In this document: positions 52,301-61,500 of the stretch, one piece after another
Layout: every line of letters begins with the position of its first letter
Position numbering within the stretch: position 1 is the first letter of the stretch
Origin: Paragordius varius
Lineage: Eukaryota; Nematomorpha
NCBI GenBank assembly: GCA_964247055.1
Contig: OZ176054.1
Coordinates: 11,222,001-11,286,000, forward strand
Length of the DNA: 64,000 bases
Direction: 5' to 3'
Translations under genes and position numbers: made by a program
Notes under the pieces: generated by a model
Told to the model about the DNA's origin: nothing
Databases searched by the model: none
What the model saw: the letters and a program-made list of their open reading frames with translations, nothing else

Positions 52301-52988
52301 AATATTGACTCAAAGCGTGTTTACACAAAACTTATTTTGACCAGAATTTACCCTAAAATTATTAACAAAAATATTAATTATTGGTGTAATTTCATCCTCT
52401 ATAACATAAATATATATGGATCAGGCTTTACATGTAATCTAAAGACACATTGAGAATAAATAGGACTCGATCTATGCATAATTATATAAAGAACATGGAA
52501 AAAGAAATAAAGTTCTCCCTTAACCGTAATTATTATCGTTCAGAGTTTGGTTTAAAAACTCTAACTTGACAAAATTGGTAAATTTATCAGTGTAAAACAA
52601 TTTATATATCGACGCTGTCAAATTATTTTCTTTTAATAAAATATATGGTTGTTTTTTTAAAAAAATACAACATTTGTATAAATATATCATCTCTATGGAA
52701 ATTAAGGGTCACTTGACCATATATATAAAAGCACCCCAATTAATTAACAAACATTTAAAAGGTCATTTATCTATAAATATGGTGATTTTATCTGTTCTAA
52801 AATTCCATTCAAAAATTAATAAAGCGATAATTTACTATTAAAATTATATAGTGTAATTACATGGAAAATGTTTGTTAAATATATTTAAAATTATTATTAC
52901 TTTTTCGTAAGGCATTTTCACATTTATAGGGTCCCAATATACATGCAACAACAATCAATAATGTGTTAATCAGATAAATTTTAGCCAT
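24550..52988 (-). CDS. Secreted Cys-repeat protein, 16 exons, 828 aa, internally duplicated
   Basis: Unrecognised gene assembled by eye. Exons in order: 52,988-52,901; 51,923-51,867; 50,117-49,857; 49,671-49,475; 49,449-49,344; 45,748-45,701; 44,284-43,976; 42,391-42,194; 35,485-35,417; 33,956-33,693; 30,810-30,620; 30,594-30,495; 29,356-29,312; 27,918-27,610; 26,810-26,610; 24,593-24,550. They total 2,487 nt, exactly 828 codons plus a stop, in one frame. Introns are GT-AG and phase 1, except a phase-0 25-nt intron after exons 4 and 11. Exon 1 encodes a signal peptide, so the protein should enter the secretory pathway. Exons 2-8 and 9-15 are paralogous cassettes. Modules share Cys-Tyr/Phe-x-Gln/Lys-Val/Ile, then 40-70 residues, then a second Cys, with many N-x-S/T sites. 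Exon 16 ends in a Ser-Gly/acidic tail. Alternative: two tandem genes, but the left one would lack a start and the right one an end. Ig-like or bicycle-like affinity is speculative. Confidence 0.7.
24594..25127. other. Last intron of the main gene; faint plus-strand coding relic
   Basis: Between the terminal exon and two MITEs. On the plus strand, short stretches look protein-like but are out of frame with each other: [20 protein letters not shown] near 24,600, [20 protein letters not shown] near 24,780, and [20 protein letters not shown] near 24,935. I do not recognise them; probably a decayed gene or element. Confidence 0.25.
25128..25375. mobile_element. Foldback MITE with TACCATTTAC ends
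   Basis: 248 bp; TACCATTTAC at the left and GTAAATGGTA at the right. Inside each end are degenerate repeats of TTCAAATTCACCCT/AGGGTGAATTTGAA type. Same family as 32,177-32,590. It abuts the next MITE with only three bases between. Confidence 0.75.
25379..26524. mobile_element. Long foldback MITE (Tc1/mariner-like), 1.15 kb
   Basis: The arms mirror each other nearly to the centre. Marks include CTATGTGCAAAATAA/TTTTTTGCACACGG at the ends, the ATCGGGCAAAAAG block, TTTTTCTTTTAACACACT, and a central CCCAGTAACAAGTTTG. It has TA on both sides and no transposase. Related to 36,070-36,815. It lies in the last intron of the main gene. Confidence 0.75.
26610..26810 (-). CDS. Exon 15 (cassette 2)
   Basis: 201 nt; [40 protein letters not shown], then [20 protein letters not shown]. 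The strong donor GTAAGT argues it is internal, although a stop (26,599) follows four codons later if unspliced. Confidence 0.82.
26899..27075. mobile_element. Small MITE in the exon 14-15 intron
   Basis: CTGGCTTATTCACA at the left and TGTGAATAAGCCAG at the right. Same family as 10,272-10,426. It sits at the position equivalent to the copy at 43,545 in cassette 1 (both after TTATTTAT), so it was present before the cassette duplication. Confidence 0.8.
27610..27918 (-). CDS. Exon 14 (cassette 2), Cys module
   Basis: 309 nt; [60 protein letters not shown]. The most conserved exon between the cassettes. Confidence 0.88.
27919..29311 (-). other. Intron 13 of the main gene
   Basis: AT-rich intron with a TA microsatellite at about 28,300-28,326. 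No further exon is supported; one acceptor/donor pair near 28,155-28,210 has the wrong phase. Confidence 0.4.
29312..29356 (-). CDS. Exon 13 (cassette 2), 45-nt microexon
   Basis: [14 protein letters not shown] between TTTTAG and GTAAGT; paralogue of exon 6. Confidence 0.82.
29357..30494 (-). other. Intron 12 of the main gene
   Basis: About 1.1 kb of AT-rich sequence; the equivalent intron in cassette 1 is 3.6 kb because of added repeats. Nothing else is supported. Confidence 0.4.
30495..30594 (-). CDS. Exon 12 (cassette 2)
   Basis: 100 nt; [13 protein letters not shown] to [10 protein letters not shown], donor GTAATT; separated from exon 11 by only 25 nt. Confidence 0.8.
30595..30619 (-). 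other. Putative 25-nt intron (cassette 2)
   Basis: Begins GTTATT and ends TTTAG between the AGA codon of exon 11 and the GAT codon of exon 12. Its length is not a multiple of three and the frame stops if it is kept, so the downstream frame needs it removed. The same 25-nt length occurs at 49,450-49,474. Confidence 0.55.
30620..30810 (-). CDS. Exon 11 (cassette 2), Cys module
   Basis: 191 nt; [43 protein letters not shown]. It ends in phase 0 before GTTATT. Confidence 0.82.
31660..31765. other. GC-rich island of unknown nature
   Basis: About 100 bp that is visibly richer in G+C than everything around it (for example GGTGGGTAGGGATTGCC and GGTGGCCGACGATC). It lies within an open frame at 31,591-31,824 (plus) but has no recognisable product. 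It could be a SINE or RNA-gene fragment or transferred DNA. Confidence 0.4.
32177..32590. mobile_element. Foldback MITE with arms built of 21-bp tandem repeats
   Basis: The ends TACCATTTAC/GTAAATGGTA are inverted. The left arm is about six copies of a 21-bp unit (ATTCAAATTCACCCTTGAAC) and the right arm has about five copies of the complement. Because 21 is a multiple of three, the left arm creates an apparent repetitive protein (QFKFTLE units), which is an artefact. Confidence 0.85.
33693..33956 (-). CDS. Exon 10 (cassette 2), Cys module
   Basis: 264 nt; [53 protein letters not shown]; donor GTAACT as in exon 3. Confidence 0.85.
33957..35416 (-). other. Intron 9 of the main gene
   Basis: 1.46 kb of AT-rich sequence; a short hairpin GGGGTACTTTTGTACCCC lies at about 34,457-34,474. 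No exon seen. Confidence 0.35.
35417..35485 (-). CDS. Exon 9 (cassette 2), 69-nt microexon
   Basis: Acceptor TTTAG, two bases, [22 protein letters not shown], one base, donor GTAATC. Paralogue of exon 2 and the first exon of the second cassette. No signal-peptide exon was found between it and 42,182. Confidence 0.68.
35880..36045. repeat. Inverted repeat, left member
   Basis: Its reverse complement matches 41,935-42,100 with moderate divergence (shared TGATAATAATTT, CGTTTATATTCGA, TAATTGTTTGATTT-like blocks). The pair brackets the MITE and the LTR element. Origin unknown. Confidence 0.6.
36070..36815. mobile_element. Foldback MITE, 746 bp
   Basis: The ends AACACTGTGCGCAAAAACC are inverted, with TTA on both sides. 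Internal blocks ATCGGGCAAAAA and ACAAACTTGTTACTGGGATT are shared with 25,379-26,524, so they are one family. It codes for nothing; a hydrophobic open frame at 36,354-36,542 is incidental. Confidence 0.75.
36911..37115 (+). repeat. 5' LTR of the second Ty3/gypsy fossil
   Basis: About 205 bp, TGTTAAG...TTTCA. A stretch that includes its end plus the first internal bases is tandemly repeated once at 37,184-37,290 (period 111). Confidence 0.85.
40978..41896 (+). repeat. 3' LTR, split by a hAT insertion
   Basis: LTR sequence at 40,978-41,052 and 41,758-41,896 flanks a 705-bp element. Confidence 0.85.
41053..41757. mobile_element. Non-autonomous hAT element, 705 bp, in an LTR
   Basis: The ends TAATGTGACCAGAT and ATCTGGTCACTTTA are inverted, with a perfect 8-bp duplication tgatacac (41,045-41,052 and 41,758-41,765). 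The ends resemble the autonomous-type hAT at 7,115 and 59,478 (GGTGACCAGA). It has no transposase. It carries a TG-rich microsatellite near 41,246-41,272. Confidence 0.9.
41935..42100. repeat. Inverted repeat, right member
   Basis: Partner of 35,880-36,045 in opposite orientation. Confidence 0.6.
42194..42391 (-). CDS. Exon 8 (cassette 1)
   Basis: 198 nt; [45 protein letters not shown]. Donor GTATGT. Reading through the donor gives a stop within a few codons (TAA at 42,183), so use as a last exon cannot be excluded, but no 3' signal stands out. Confidence 0.82.
42392..43544 (-). other. Intron 7 of the main gene, cassette-1-specific part
   Basis: About 1.1 kb between exon 8 and the MITE has no counterpart in cassette 2, where the equivalent stretch is under 100 bp. 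AT-rich; no recognisable element. Confidence 0.35.
43545..43705. mobile_element. Small MITE in the exon 7-8 intron
   Basis: CTGGCTTAATAACGCATTAT at the left and a decayed mirror ending AGACAG at the right. Allelic in position to 26,899-27,075 and more worn than it. Confidence 0.7.
43976..44284 (-). CDS. Exon 7 (cassette 1), Cys module
   Basis: 309 nt, the same length as exon 14. [59 protein letters not shown]. Two or more N-glycosylation sites; donor GTAAGA. Confidence 0.88.
44285..45700 (-). other. Intron 6 of the main gene
   Basis: 1.4 kb of AT-rich sequence; no extra exon with agreeing phase was found. Confidence 0.35.
45701..45748 (-). CDS. Exon 6 (cassette 1), 48-nt microexon
   Basis: Acceptor [21 protein letters not shown], donor GTAAGC; phase 1 both sides. 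KKID and LPFxP are kept in exon 13. Confidence 0.82.
45930..47290. repeat. Tandem duplication, period about 795 bp
   Basis: Two diverged direct copies: GGATACAACACATTCATT at 45,932 and 46,725; AAAATGGCGTCGAA near 46,288 and 47,089; CTGGGATATTTAGATA at 46,441 and 47,239. By eye about four fifths alike. It lies in intron 5. Confidence 0.8.
49287..49335. repeat. (TA)n microsatellite next to exon 5
   Basis: A TA tract of about 49 nt that starts within about ten bases of the exon 5 donor, inside intron 5. Confidence 0.9.
49344..49449 (-). CDS. Exon 5 (cassette 1)
   Basis: 106 nt; [13 protein letters not shown] to [10 protein letters not shown], then donor GTAATT. It starts in phase 0 directly after TTTAG. 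Paralogue of exon 12. Confidence 0.8.
49450..49474 (-). other. Putative 25-nt intron (cassette 1)
   Basis: Begins GTTAAT, ends TTTAG, between exons 4 and 5. Same length and position as 30,595-30,619, with different internal sequence. Confidence 0.55.
49475..49671 (-). CDS. Exon 4 (cassette 1), Cys module
   Basis: 197 nt; [41 protein letters not shown]. It ends in phase 0 at AGA before GTTAAT; the next acceptor is only 25 nt away. Confidence 0.82.
49857..50117 (-). CDS. Exon 3 (cassette 1), Cys module
   Basis: 261 nt, phase 1 at both sides (acceptor TTTTAG, donor GTAACT). Contains [20 protein letters not shown] and later [14 protein letters not shown], both clearly shared with exon 10. Confidence 0.85.
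50118..51866 (-). other. Intron 2 of the main gene
   Basis: 1.75 kb of AT-rich sequence; no supported exon. The open frame at 50,184-50,408 (minus) lacks splice sites and a paralogue. Confidence 0.35.
51867..51923 (-). CDS. Exon 2 (cassette 1), 57-nt microexon
   Basis: Acceptor TTAG, two-base start, codons [18 protein letters not shown], one base, donor GTAATT. It matches exon 9 in position and in the L-N-x-T-[LI]-x-I strand. Confidence 0.65.
51924..52900 (-). other. Intron 1 of the main gene
   Basis: The left boundary of the visible segmental duplication (52,384) falls inside this intron. AT-rich, nothing else seen. Confidence 0.35.
52901..52988 (-). CDS. Exon 1: signal peptide
   Basis: Reads [19 protein letters not shown] then [10 protein letters not shown]; 88 nt with donor AAAA|GTAATA leaving one base. 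ATG context AAAATGG. Its twin at 518-605 starts another gene copy. Confidence 0.8.
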
Positions 52989-53025
52989 TTTAGAAAAAAA
53001 ACAAATAATGAAAAAAAATTTATGA

Positions 53026-53052
53026 ATATATATATATATATATATATATATA
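53026..53052. repeat. (TA)n microsatellite upstream of exon 1
   Basis: About 27 nt, against 42 nt in the left copy. Confidence 0.9.
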
Positions 53053-53969
53053 AGTTTTTTTATCGATACAAATCTAAAATACAAATGTACAAACTGGATA
53101 TATCATCGCCCTTCGCGTATTTTTTTTTGTTAAAAACAATCAATCGAGTCTAAAAATAAGTGTAAAATTTTACAATATACATAAAAAAAACTTAATTGCG
53201 CTATCAATTATTTTAAGGTGATATATTAGAAGAACAATTTTATAGGTAATAAAAATTGATTCAATTACTCATTTTGTATAGTCTGAAATATTTTATCTGT
53301 AAAATAAACGATCCAATGAAATTGAGCCAGGTATATAAAACCGGATGTTTATTTGTATTTTTTTATCGTTTAAATAATAATCATAATAATAAAAATAAAA
53401 AACGAATCTTATATCAATGTAATATATTAAAAGTATTAGGCTATTAATTCAACAAGTATTGAGCTACTCAATTAAAATATTTGAAGATAATATATGGAAA
53501 ATAACTATTTTTTTTGTTTAATTTATTATAACACGTTCAACTGCTTAAATGGCAGTCAGTATTTTAATAATTATAACAAGAGTTAATTAATACTTATACT
53601 GAGAAATAATTTACCAATTAAATAGCTTCCAATAGGGCTCATATCGGTAGAAACCTTAATTATAAATTTAAAATTTGACAATTTTTACCATGTTTTTTTT
53701 ACATCAAATCAAATTAGAAGAATAGAGTTTTATACTAATTATTATATAAATTTTTAACATCACTTAATAAACTGTAAAATAAAATTGGCATGGGTTTTTT
53801 TGAAATAAGTAATGACTATTGAAAAATTATATATAAAAAATTTAATTCTTGAAATAAAATTTACTATGATCATAATTAAACATCTATTTCGCTACGTATA
53901 TTAACATTAACTTGTTATTTTTTGTCAACGGAATATTACATGTTATTGAAAGAAATTAATTTTATGGAC

Positions 53970-54935
53970 AAAAAATTTAGGCACATCATATATGAATTGA
54001 TGTATCGTCTTTGTGTAATGGCTAGCCATTGTATCCGTATAGAAGCTGTCTGTAATATTTGCGATCCTGCCAGGCGTTATCATCAATGTTGGCAACACTT
54101 AAATCATTATTTATTGTTTTTCCCAGTTAAATGTTCTGCCCCTGCGATGGTTACCTTCGGGATGTAGGCATAAAATTTTATTTGTCCATTGTTCTGGAGC
54201 ACGTTTCATGTGTCCGAAATACTATTTTTTCTGAGCATAAATTTAAAGGTTCGATTTGGTACAGTGATGCAAATTTGAATTAGACTTATTGGTGTCGAAT
54301 AGCTTTTCTATGTTCATAAGTTTTTTCTCGATTGAATCTGTCATCGGCCATATCTCGCTTTGTTTTTTGCTAATATGTGTTAATTTTTGAGCACAAATTT
54401 AAGTTGATGATTTTAGCCAAGCCTGTTGGGATCTATATTGAACTTACTGGTTTATTCCACCAAGTCAATGTATGACATCGTACACGTATTTAAATTATTT
54501 ACCAATTCGATTTTGGGGTATGCCATATAAAGATATTTTATTGAAGTGGGTGAGTGATTTATTGTTTTATTTTTGCATGATTCACAAATAAATTTATCAT
54601 TGTTGATTAATGTCCCTTTTATAAGCGAGGACTTTTTATGTAACCACTTATTGCATGAGGTACATAGATTGAATTAAGTTTTACATTTAAATCACATACT
54701 CCACATGGAAACTTAGGTCGTTCCTATACAGTTTCACCCGTTATCAGCACCTTTGTTTCATTCCACCCTTTTCTAAGTGTGATTTCCAAGTGCTGTACTT
54801 TTGATTTAATTCCTCCATTGATGTTGCGGTGTGGACAATGTCGTCCGCATGATAAGTTTCCATGGTGGGCCTTGTTTTATTTCTTATGTTAGGAAATCCA
54901 TTAGTAAAATGAAAAATAAAGGGCTTAGGGTGGAG
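53970..54935 (-). mobile_element. RTE-like LINE, 3' part (right copy)
   Basis: Same sequence and state as 1,600-2,566: degenerate FADD-type box, Cys-rich tail and C-terminal HRRGR region on the minus strand. Confidence 0.72.
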
Positions 54936-56830
54936 CAGTGGCGAAACTACGGGAAGCTAGGGGAAGCAGTGCGGGGGGCCCAAAGCTAAAACAGGGGCCC
55001 TTTTTTATTTCTTATATTAATTTTGGCCCCCTTTTTATTTTGCGGGGGCCAAAAATTTATTATTTTTATTTACAGATATGTAGGTAATGGTTGCCTGATT
55101 GTAAGTATACTGGCAAAGAATAAAGAGAATTATTGATCGAAGAAGAAAAAGCGAAAAATGCATTTTTTCACTATCTCAATAAGCGGTTTTATTGTTGATA
55201 ATTAATAAACAGCTTTAAATTAACAATTAAAAAGTGTAAAAAATAAATATATGAGTATAGATAATTGACACCAAAAATTGAGGAAAGCTTATAAATTTTC
55301 AAATCCTGAATTATTTTGTTATAAAACCTATAGGATTATAGTTTTATGAAAATTCACAAAATTTTGACAGATGTAATTTTTTTGCCTCTGTTAAATTAAA
55401 ATCACTACAAATAAAATCTCATACAATATTCATATAGCGTAAAAATGTATTTTGGTTTTAATGTGGTGCGAAAGACAATTTACTTATTTTAATTTTTATG
55501 AGAGAATGAGTTCGTGTAAATTTTAAATTGAGTAAGAAAGAGCAAAAAATGTATTTTATTGACTATCCATTACATTTTAGCCATAATGAAATTGTTTGTT
55601 CCTTTATTAATTTCTGAAAGTGTCAATAGTGAACAAAAAAAGGATTAAAAAAACATTCATTATAACAATATTCTCTAACAAGTAATCTCAATTTATATTT
55701 TGATTATACAATATGAAATTTAATTCAGGCCAACTCACATTAATGTCAATGCATTACAGCAAATGATGAGACCTTAATTTTGTTAACAATTTTCAATGCA
55801 TACATCGTGAAGAAATCCATTAAATTTTACAGAAGGATAGTTATTTCATATACTTTACTGTGAAGTGAATTGGCCAATATAACTGGTATACATTAATGTA
55901 TTTTATAATGTTTTTATCCTTTGATGCATGTTATTTTTAAATTAATTATAGTTCTTAAACATAAAATCGATAAACTTTTACCACACACTAAAATAGGGTG
56001 TGCAATTTTTTTCAGCGGGTCATTCTTAAAATTTAAAAATCTTGGCGGTCCGCACATTCATATTCCATTTAATTAGTACATTTATTGTTATTTATCAATT
56101 TCTATCAAAGTTAGATAAAATGAGTGGAAATTATCAATTCAGCTAAAAAATTTAATAATTAATTATCCAAACGATTTGAGTGAATATTTTCCGATTCAAA
56201 TAGTCTCAGTTTCTAATTCGCTTAAGCATGAGATCGCTCAAATTAACAATGCCAGGCAATTTTTAGAGCTATTAATTATTAATTACTCAACAGCTTCAGC
56301 CAGTTGTGATGAAGTTATAACAGCATTATTATTGTTTTAGACTTTACCAGTTACGGTTGCTACAGCGGAACGTTCATTCTCAAAGTTTAAAATAATTAAT
56401 TATATTAGAAGCACGATGGCTGAAAAAAGGTTGAACAAATCGTTACCAGCAATTGAAGCGGAGAAATGGATAAGATATAATTAGAAAATTTGTTAACGCA
56501 ATATCGAGAAGAAGAAATTTTAAAACATCATCTTTTGATTAATACATGCTCTTAATAGGTTATTTAATTATTTTAAACTTTAAAAATGAACTTTAAGACT
56601 GAGGAATTGGCGGTGGGCGGGTGGGTACTAGCCATCATAATTCCAGGAACGCAAAACCTTTAGACTCAGGATGCCAAGAATGTAAATATTATCATTTTTT
56701 AATATTATATATCTTTACAAATCTAAGTGATACGCCAGGTGAAAAGATAATTGCAAACGATTTTGGGGGAAGGGGGGCAGTATTAAACATTGCGGGGGAA
56801 GGGGGGGCACAATTTATAGTTCCGTCACTG
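54936..56830 (+). mobile_element. hAT element in the LINE (right copy)
   Basis: Same insertion as 2,567-4,468, with CAGTGGCGAAACTA and TAGTTCCGTCACTG ends and the TLPVTVATAERSFSK remnant near 56,340. Confidence 0.8.
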
Positions 56831-58130
56831 GAATGGAGCCTTGATACCAGATTCGTTTGGAAAAGCTGTGTTGCCTAGTGTTAATCTGACGCAATTTGTT
56901 GTTTTGTAATACATCATTTCTATAGATTTGATTATCCAGTTATCTACGTTGTTGTATCGTAGTGTGGATATGATTAACTTCCTGGGGATAAAATCAAAAA
57001 CCGTTTGAAAATCAAGATTTCGCTAAATAATTTTCTTGCAATCTTCTCAAATTAAAGATTGCATCAATTGTGGTACTGGTAGGTTTATAGGGATATTGAA
57101 TTCCTGTATGTTGCTGATTCAGAGTTGATTCAATAATGGATTCAAAATTTTTTAACGGGGGCTCCAACAACTTTAGTGGTCTGTAGGAGGAACAAACGAG
57201 TATGTCTCCTTTGTTTTTATAAATGGGTATGGTGGTGCTTGACCAATCATTAGGGATACGATTTGACAAGATTAGATTAATTATAATAGTTAAGGAAGGC
57301 ATTGGGGTAAAGCTTTAATCATGTCGGAGCTAAGTTCAGATGGACAAGTTGCTTTGTTATTTCTTATCTTGGCCAGGGCATCTCTTATATAGTCTGTTGT
57401 TATCAATGATCGGGGACCGATTGCTGGTGGTTGGTTTATTTTTTCAAAATCAAGTATTTGTGCGAATTGTTCTTGGTAATATGTGGTCCAGACATTGCTT
57501 ATGTCTCTCCAATCAGTTGCTAGATGTTTGTGTTTATCTTTAATATAGAAATTTGTTTTCTTTTTTATTTTTGTTAACTGAATTTATTGTTCTGAAAATC
57601 TTAAGATTTTTCATGTCTTGTTCTAGTTTTTGAGCTAAATCCAAAGCTTTTTTGTTCGCTGAAATATTGAAGGTTCGTTGTAAATTTTTATTTGATTTGA
57701 TATATGAAAAGTCTCTTTTATCTTTTGTAGTTATTGCGTTTTATGACTAAAGGTTTTACCAAATTTGATTGTTGTTTTCTCCTGTATATTTTCTTTCTGC
57801 CACAAAAATTAAGCAGTTTGGGATAATGCTGTTTTTAAAATTATCACAAGCTTGTTGAGATGTTTTAGAGACTGAACGCTGCATTAACAGTTTTTAAGAG
57901 TTGAAGTTTAAGATCAGGAAGGTGTAGCTTTTATAAATTTATTTTGGGTTTCTGGTTACTATGGTAATAGGATTTGTTTATTGTTATTATTGCTACAATC
58001 AATTTATGTTGTGTATCAGTGAGATATGTTTTGGAATCTTTGATGAATTTTTCATCTTGTATAGGTGTTAAAATTTTATCTACCACTTGTGTAAGTTATA
58101 AATTTTAACATGGTCATATAACTATTTAAA
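56831..58130 (-). mobile_element. RTE-like LINE, 5' part (right copy)
   Basis: The 96-codon open stretch at 57,012-57,302 covers IPNDWSSTTIPIYKNKGD through TTIDAIFNLRRLQENYLAKS. Fewer breaks here than in the left copy. Truncated near 58,130. Confidence 0.78.
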
Positions 58131-58512
58131 CCATTTATTTATTTTTTTCTTACATAATAATTTTTTATAACAAAACAGCACATCCAATATTAGCGGGGTA
58201 TATAGTATTTAAACACGCAACCAATACATCCCACCTCTGATAAGATTATAATCCAACAGATTTTCGATGGGTCTTACAATATAAATATATTTATAATTAT
58301 TTTGTATATGAAAAAATAATAAACACATGTAATTTTAGATTTTACTTCAAAATAAATGAATGAAAATTAATTAATATTAAATAATAATAATCAATAAACT
58401 GTTTTTTCTGATTAGGTAGCTATAACATAAAGATAAAAATATGAATGAAACTGGTTTTTGATAATTTGGATAAAATATATATCTAGCCTATTCTTCACTC
58501 TTAAAATTAAAC

Positions 58513-61500
58513 TTAAATCAACACGTAACAAAACTCCATTAGATGGTTAACATAATTTCGAATTATTTGAAAAATACCAATGACGGCAACGACTGGACAC
58601 TTGTCATAAATATAATCCATACATGTATCTTTCACATCTTGTGCGGTAACATCCTAAAATAATGTATTTATCACCCTGAATTATTTTATAACTTAGTAAT
58701 TGCAATTAATAAAATAAGATTTTAATGATTGCGCTATTGTATTTCTGGACCTTATATTAAAAATATATGCATATATTAAATTCTTCAAGTATAATATGTG
58801 TGTGAATTTAGTAATTAATAGGGGTTTAAAGCAATTTCGCGTTAAAAACTAAGAAACTGAAATTTATAGTTTTTCTCAACGTTGATATTGTAAAGGCAAC
58901 TGAAAATTATGTTTAAAAAATTAAATCGCAAGTCTAATGTCTAATTTTTCCAAAATTTAATTAGATATAGTTTGAAGTAAATACTTTTCATTGCAAAGCA
59001 AAAAAAATGTACTAAATTTTACATTTATTCTGGCTTCCATTTCATAGAAGGGAATACGGCGTCCATAACATAGCATATGTCTATAATTAATGAAAAAAAG
59101 ATATAATATAATTGAAATTTAAAATATATATAAAGGATCATTCTCGAGAGTTTAAATATTTAACTATATTGGATAAAAATTATTTAAGCATTTTACTTCA
59201 ATAATTAAAGAAAAAATTACATTACATAAAAATGTGCTTTAAAAAATTTATTTAAAATTCTTCCCTTTAATATTAAAATCAACTTTAAGAAATTCAAATA
59301 AAAATCTGAAAATAAACATAAATACTAGTTGAATCTTATAAATTAATTAAAAAAAGTTTTTATATAAATCAAGATTTTAGAATCACACTAGTATGTTTTA
59401 TTTAGCTATGAAATACGTAAGTTTAGGCGATATTTAAAACCGAAATAATGCAAAAAATACAAAATGCGTGGTATATCTAAGGTGACCAGATTTTTTGAAG
59501 GAAAAAGCGGGACAAATCTGAGAAAGGGGGGAAGGCTTGGGGGGGTACAACCAAAAATTTTTATAAAAAAATTATTGTTTATTTATTTTTAACACAAATC
59601 TCCATATTTATAAAAATGGAAAATGCTGGCTTTGTGATCTGTTTCCGGAAAACCGGTAGACTCATTCAAATCCAAATGTCGAAAAAATATAATCATTAAT
59701 AAAAGCCACGACAATGGCTTTGCCCTTTTTTGAGTTGGGCCCCCAGTTCGGGCCCACCCCGTGTAAAAAACGGTTTTTTTTGAAAACAGAAGTCCACAAA
59801 AATCGTGACTTTGAGATTTACCGGAGAACGTGTTGGACAATTCAATTTCAAATATGATTTTTGTTTACTTATTTTCGATTGCGCCGAACATAATCGGCTC
59901 GCTTAATTTAGGACCTCTTTTTACCCGCTCCCCCCGTAAAATGCTATTTTTTTAAAAAACAAAGTCCACAAAAATAATTTTTTGAATCTATTTTTCCCCC
60001 AAGTAAACAATATATTAGTATGAATGCACCGTTTTAAAATTCCTATGAGATCATAGCTATTAATTAATGTTTCGAAATAATCCACATATGTAGATCCTTT
60101 TATTGTCCCTTTATCAAATAGCACCCCCTCCCCCCAGAAATCCGAAGGACTTCCTCGGGCTGCGTAGCAGCACCAGATTTACGCTAGTACATTATAAATA
60201 TAAAAAAATAATTTATTCCTAAGTATATTTTTTATTTGAGTGAATGCGTTTAGCAGATTGTCATCTTTAAAATATTGTAGAAGTCTTCACAAGAATTCGT
60301 CAAATTATATTTGATAGATAAAATGGCCTTTAAAGTTTCATTATTTAAATTTGATTTTCCCGATGTCCACACCTGATTTTCTGTGGAAGAAACGCGCTCA
60401 GTAGCAGCGTTTGTTCCAGGTAAAGATAGTGCAAATTCCACAATTATTAAAACATTATTGTATGGAACATAGTTTGTTTCAAAATGATGAAATATTTCTA
60501 ACCATTTCTTTTCTACTGTATTTTTTTCTGTTGTCCACAATTTAAATATTTCCTTATAAATATATTTTTTAGCTAATGATACAAAAAAGATTATTTTCTG
60601 AAAGATTACTTTTTGGGAATTTTGGGGAGATGCAGATGTAATCAATGATTTTTGAACATCGCACCAATTGAATTGTGGTTTGAATGTTATCCAATGAAAA
60701 TGATCAATTTCATTGAATTGCACCGTCCAGTCTTCCAAATAATCTTTACAGTTTGTATAAAACATTTTTATATGGTACAAGATATCTTGGCGATTTATTA
60801 AGCCTTGTTTTATTATATATAATATTGCGGACGATTAATGGTATAAAATTATTTTCTAACCTTTCGTGACATTGAAATTTTAGGTTATTAACTTCATTGG
60901 TACTTCGATTGCCGAAATTACCATCTATCAATTTAATAACATTTTAAAAGAGAGAAGCTTGATTATGTAGGAACTCTAACCATATTTTTGAAGAATCACT
61001 TTCAAAAAACTTTTCCAAAGTTTTAGGACATTTGTGATAAAAAATTGGAATAGGAATACATTTTTAAAATTCTTTCGATAGCTACCACAAAAGCTAACCA
61101 ACGAGTTTCACAATATCCAAGCATTTTTTATATTGAACTTCTGCATTTTCACATAATTCCTTAAGCGTTTCAACGCGTACCATGTATATAAAAACATAGG
61201 AATGTATTTTAACAACTACATTTTCCACATCTAGGGGTAACAAATCAGCAGCTGTTTGAATAGCGTTGTGTATTATATGCGCTGCATACCCAACGCCAAT
61301 AAAGTTTTGATGAAAGCTATTCATGAAAAATATTTTTTGGCCCCCTTTTTGCTTTTCCACCGAAGTTCGTATTGGTGTTGTCAGCGCAATATGCGATGAT
61401 TTTGTCTTATTATTTTTTTCTAGAATATTGATTATTGAAGTAAAAATTATGACGGAATTTTCACCGGATAGAGAAATAAAATTTAAAATTTCTGGATTAA

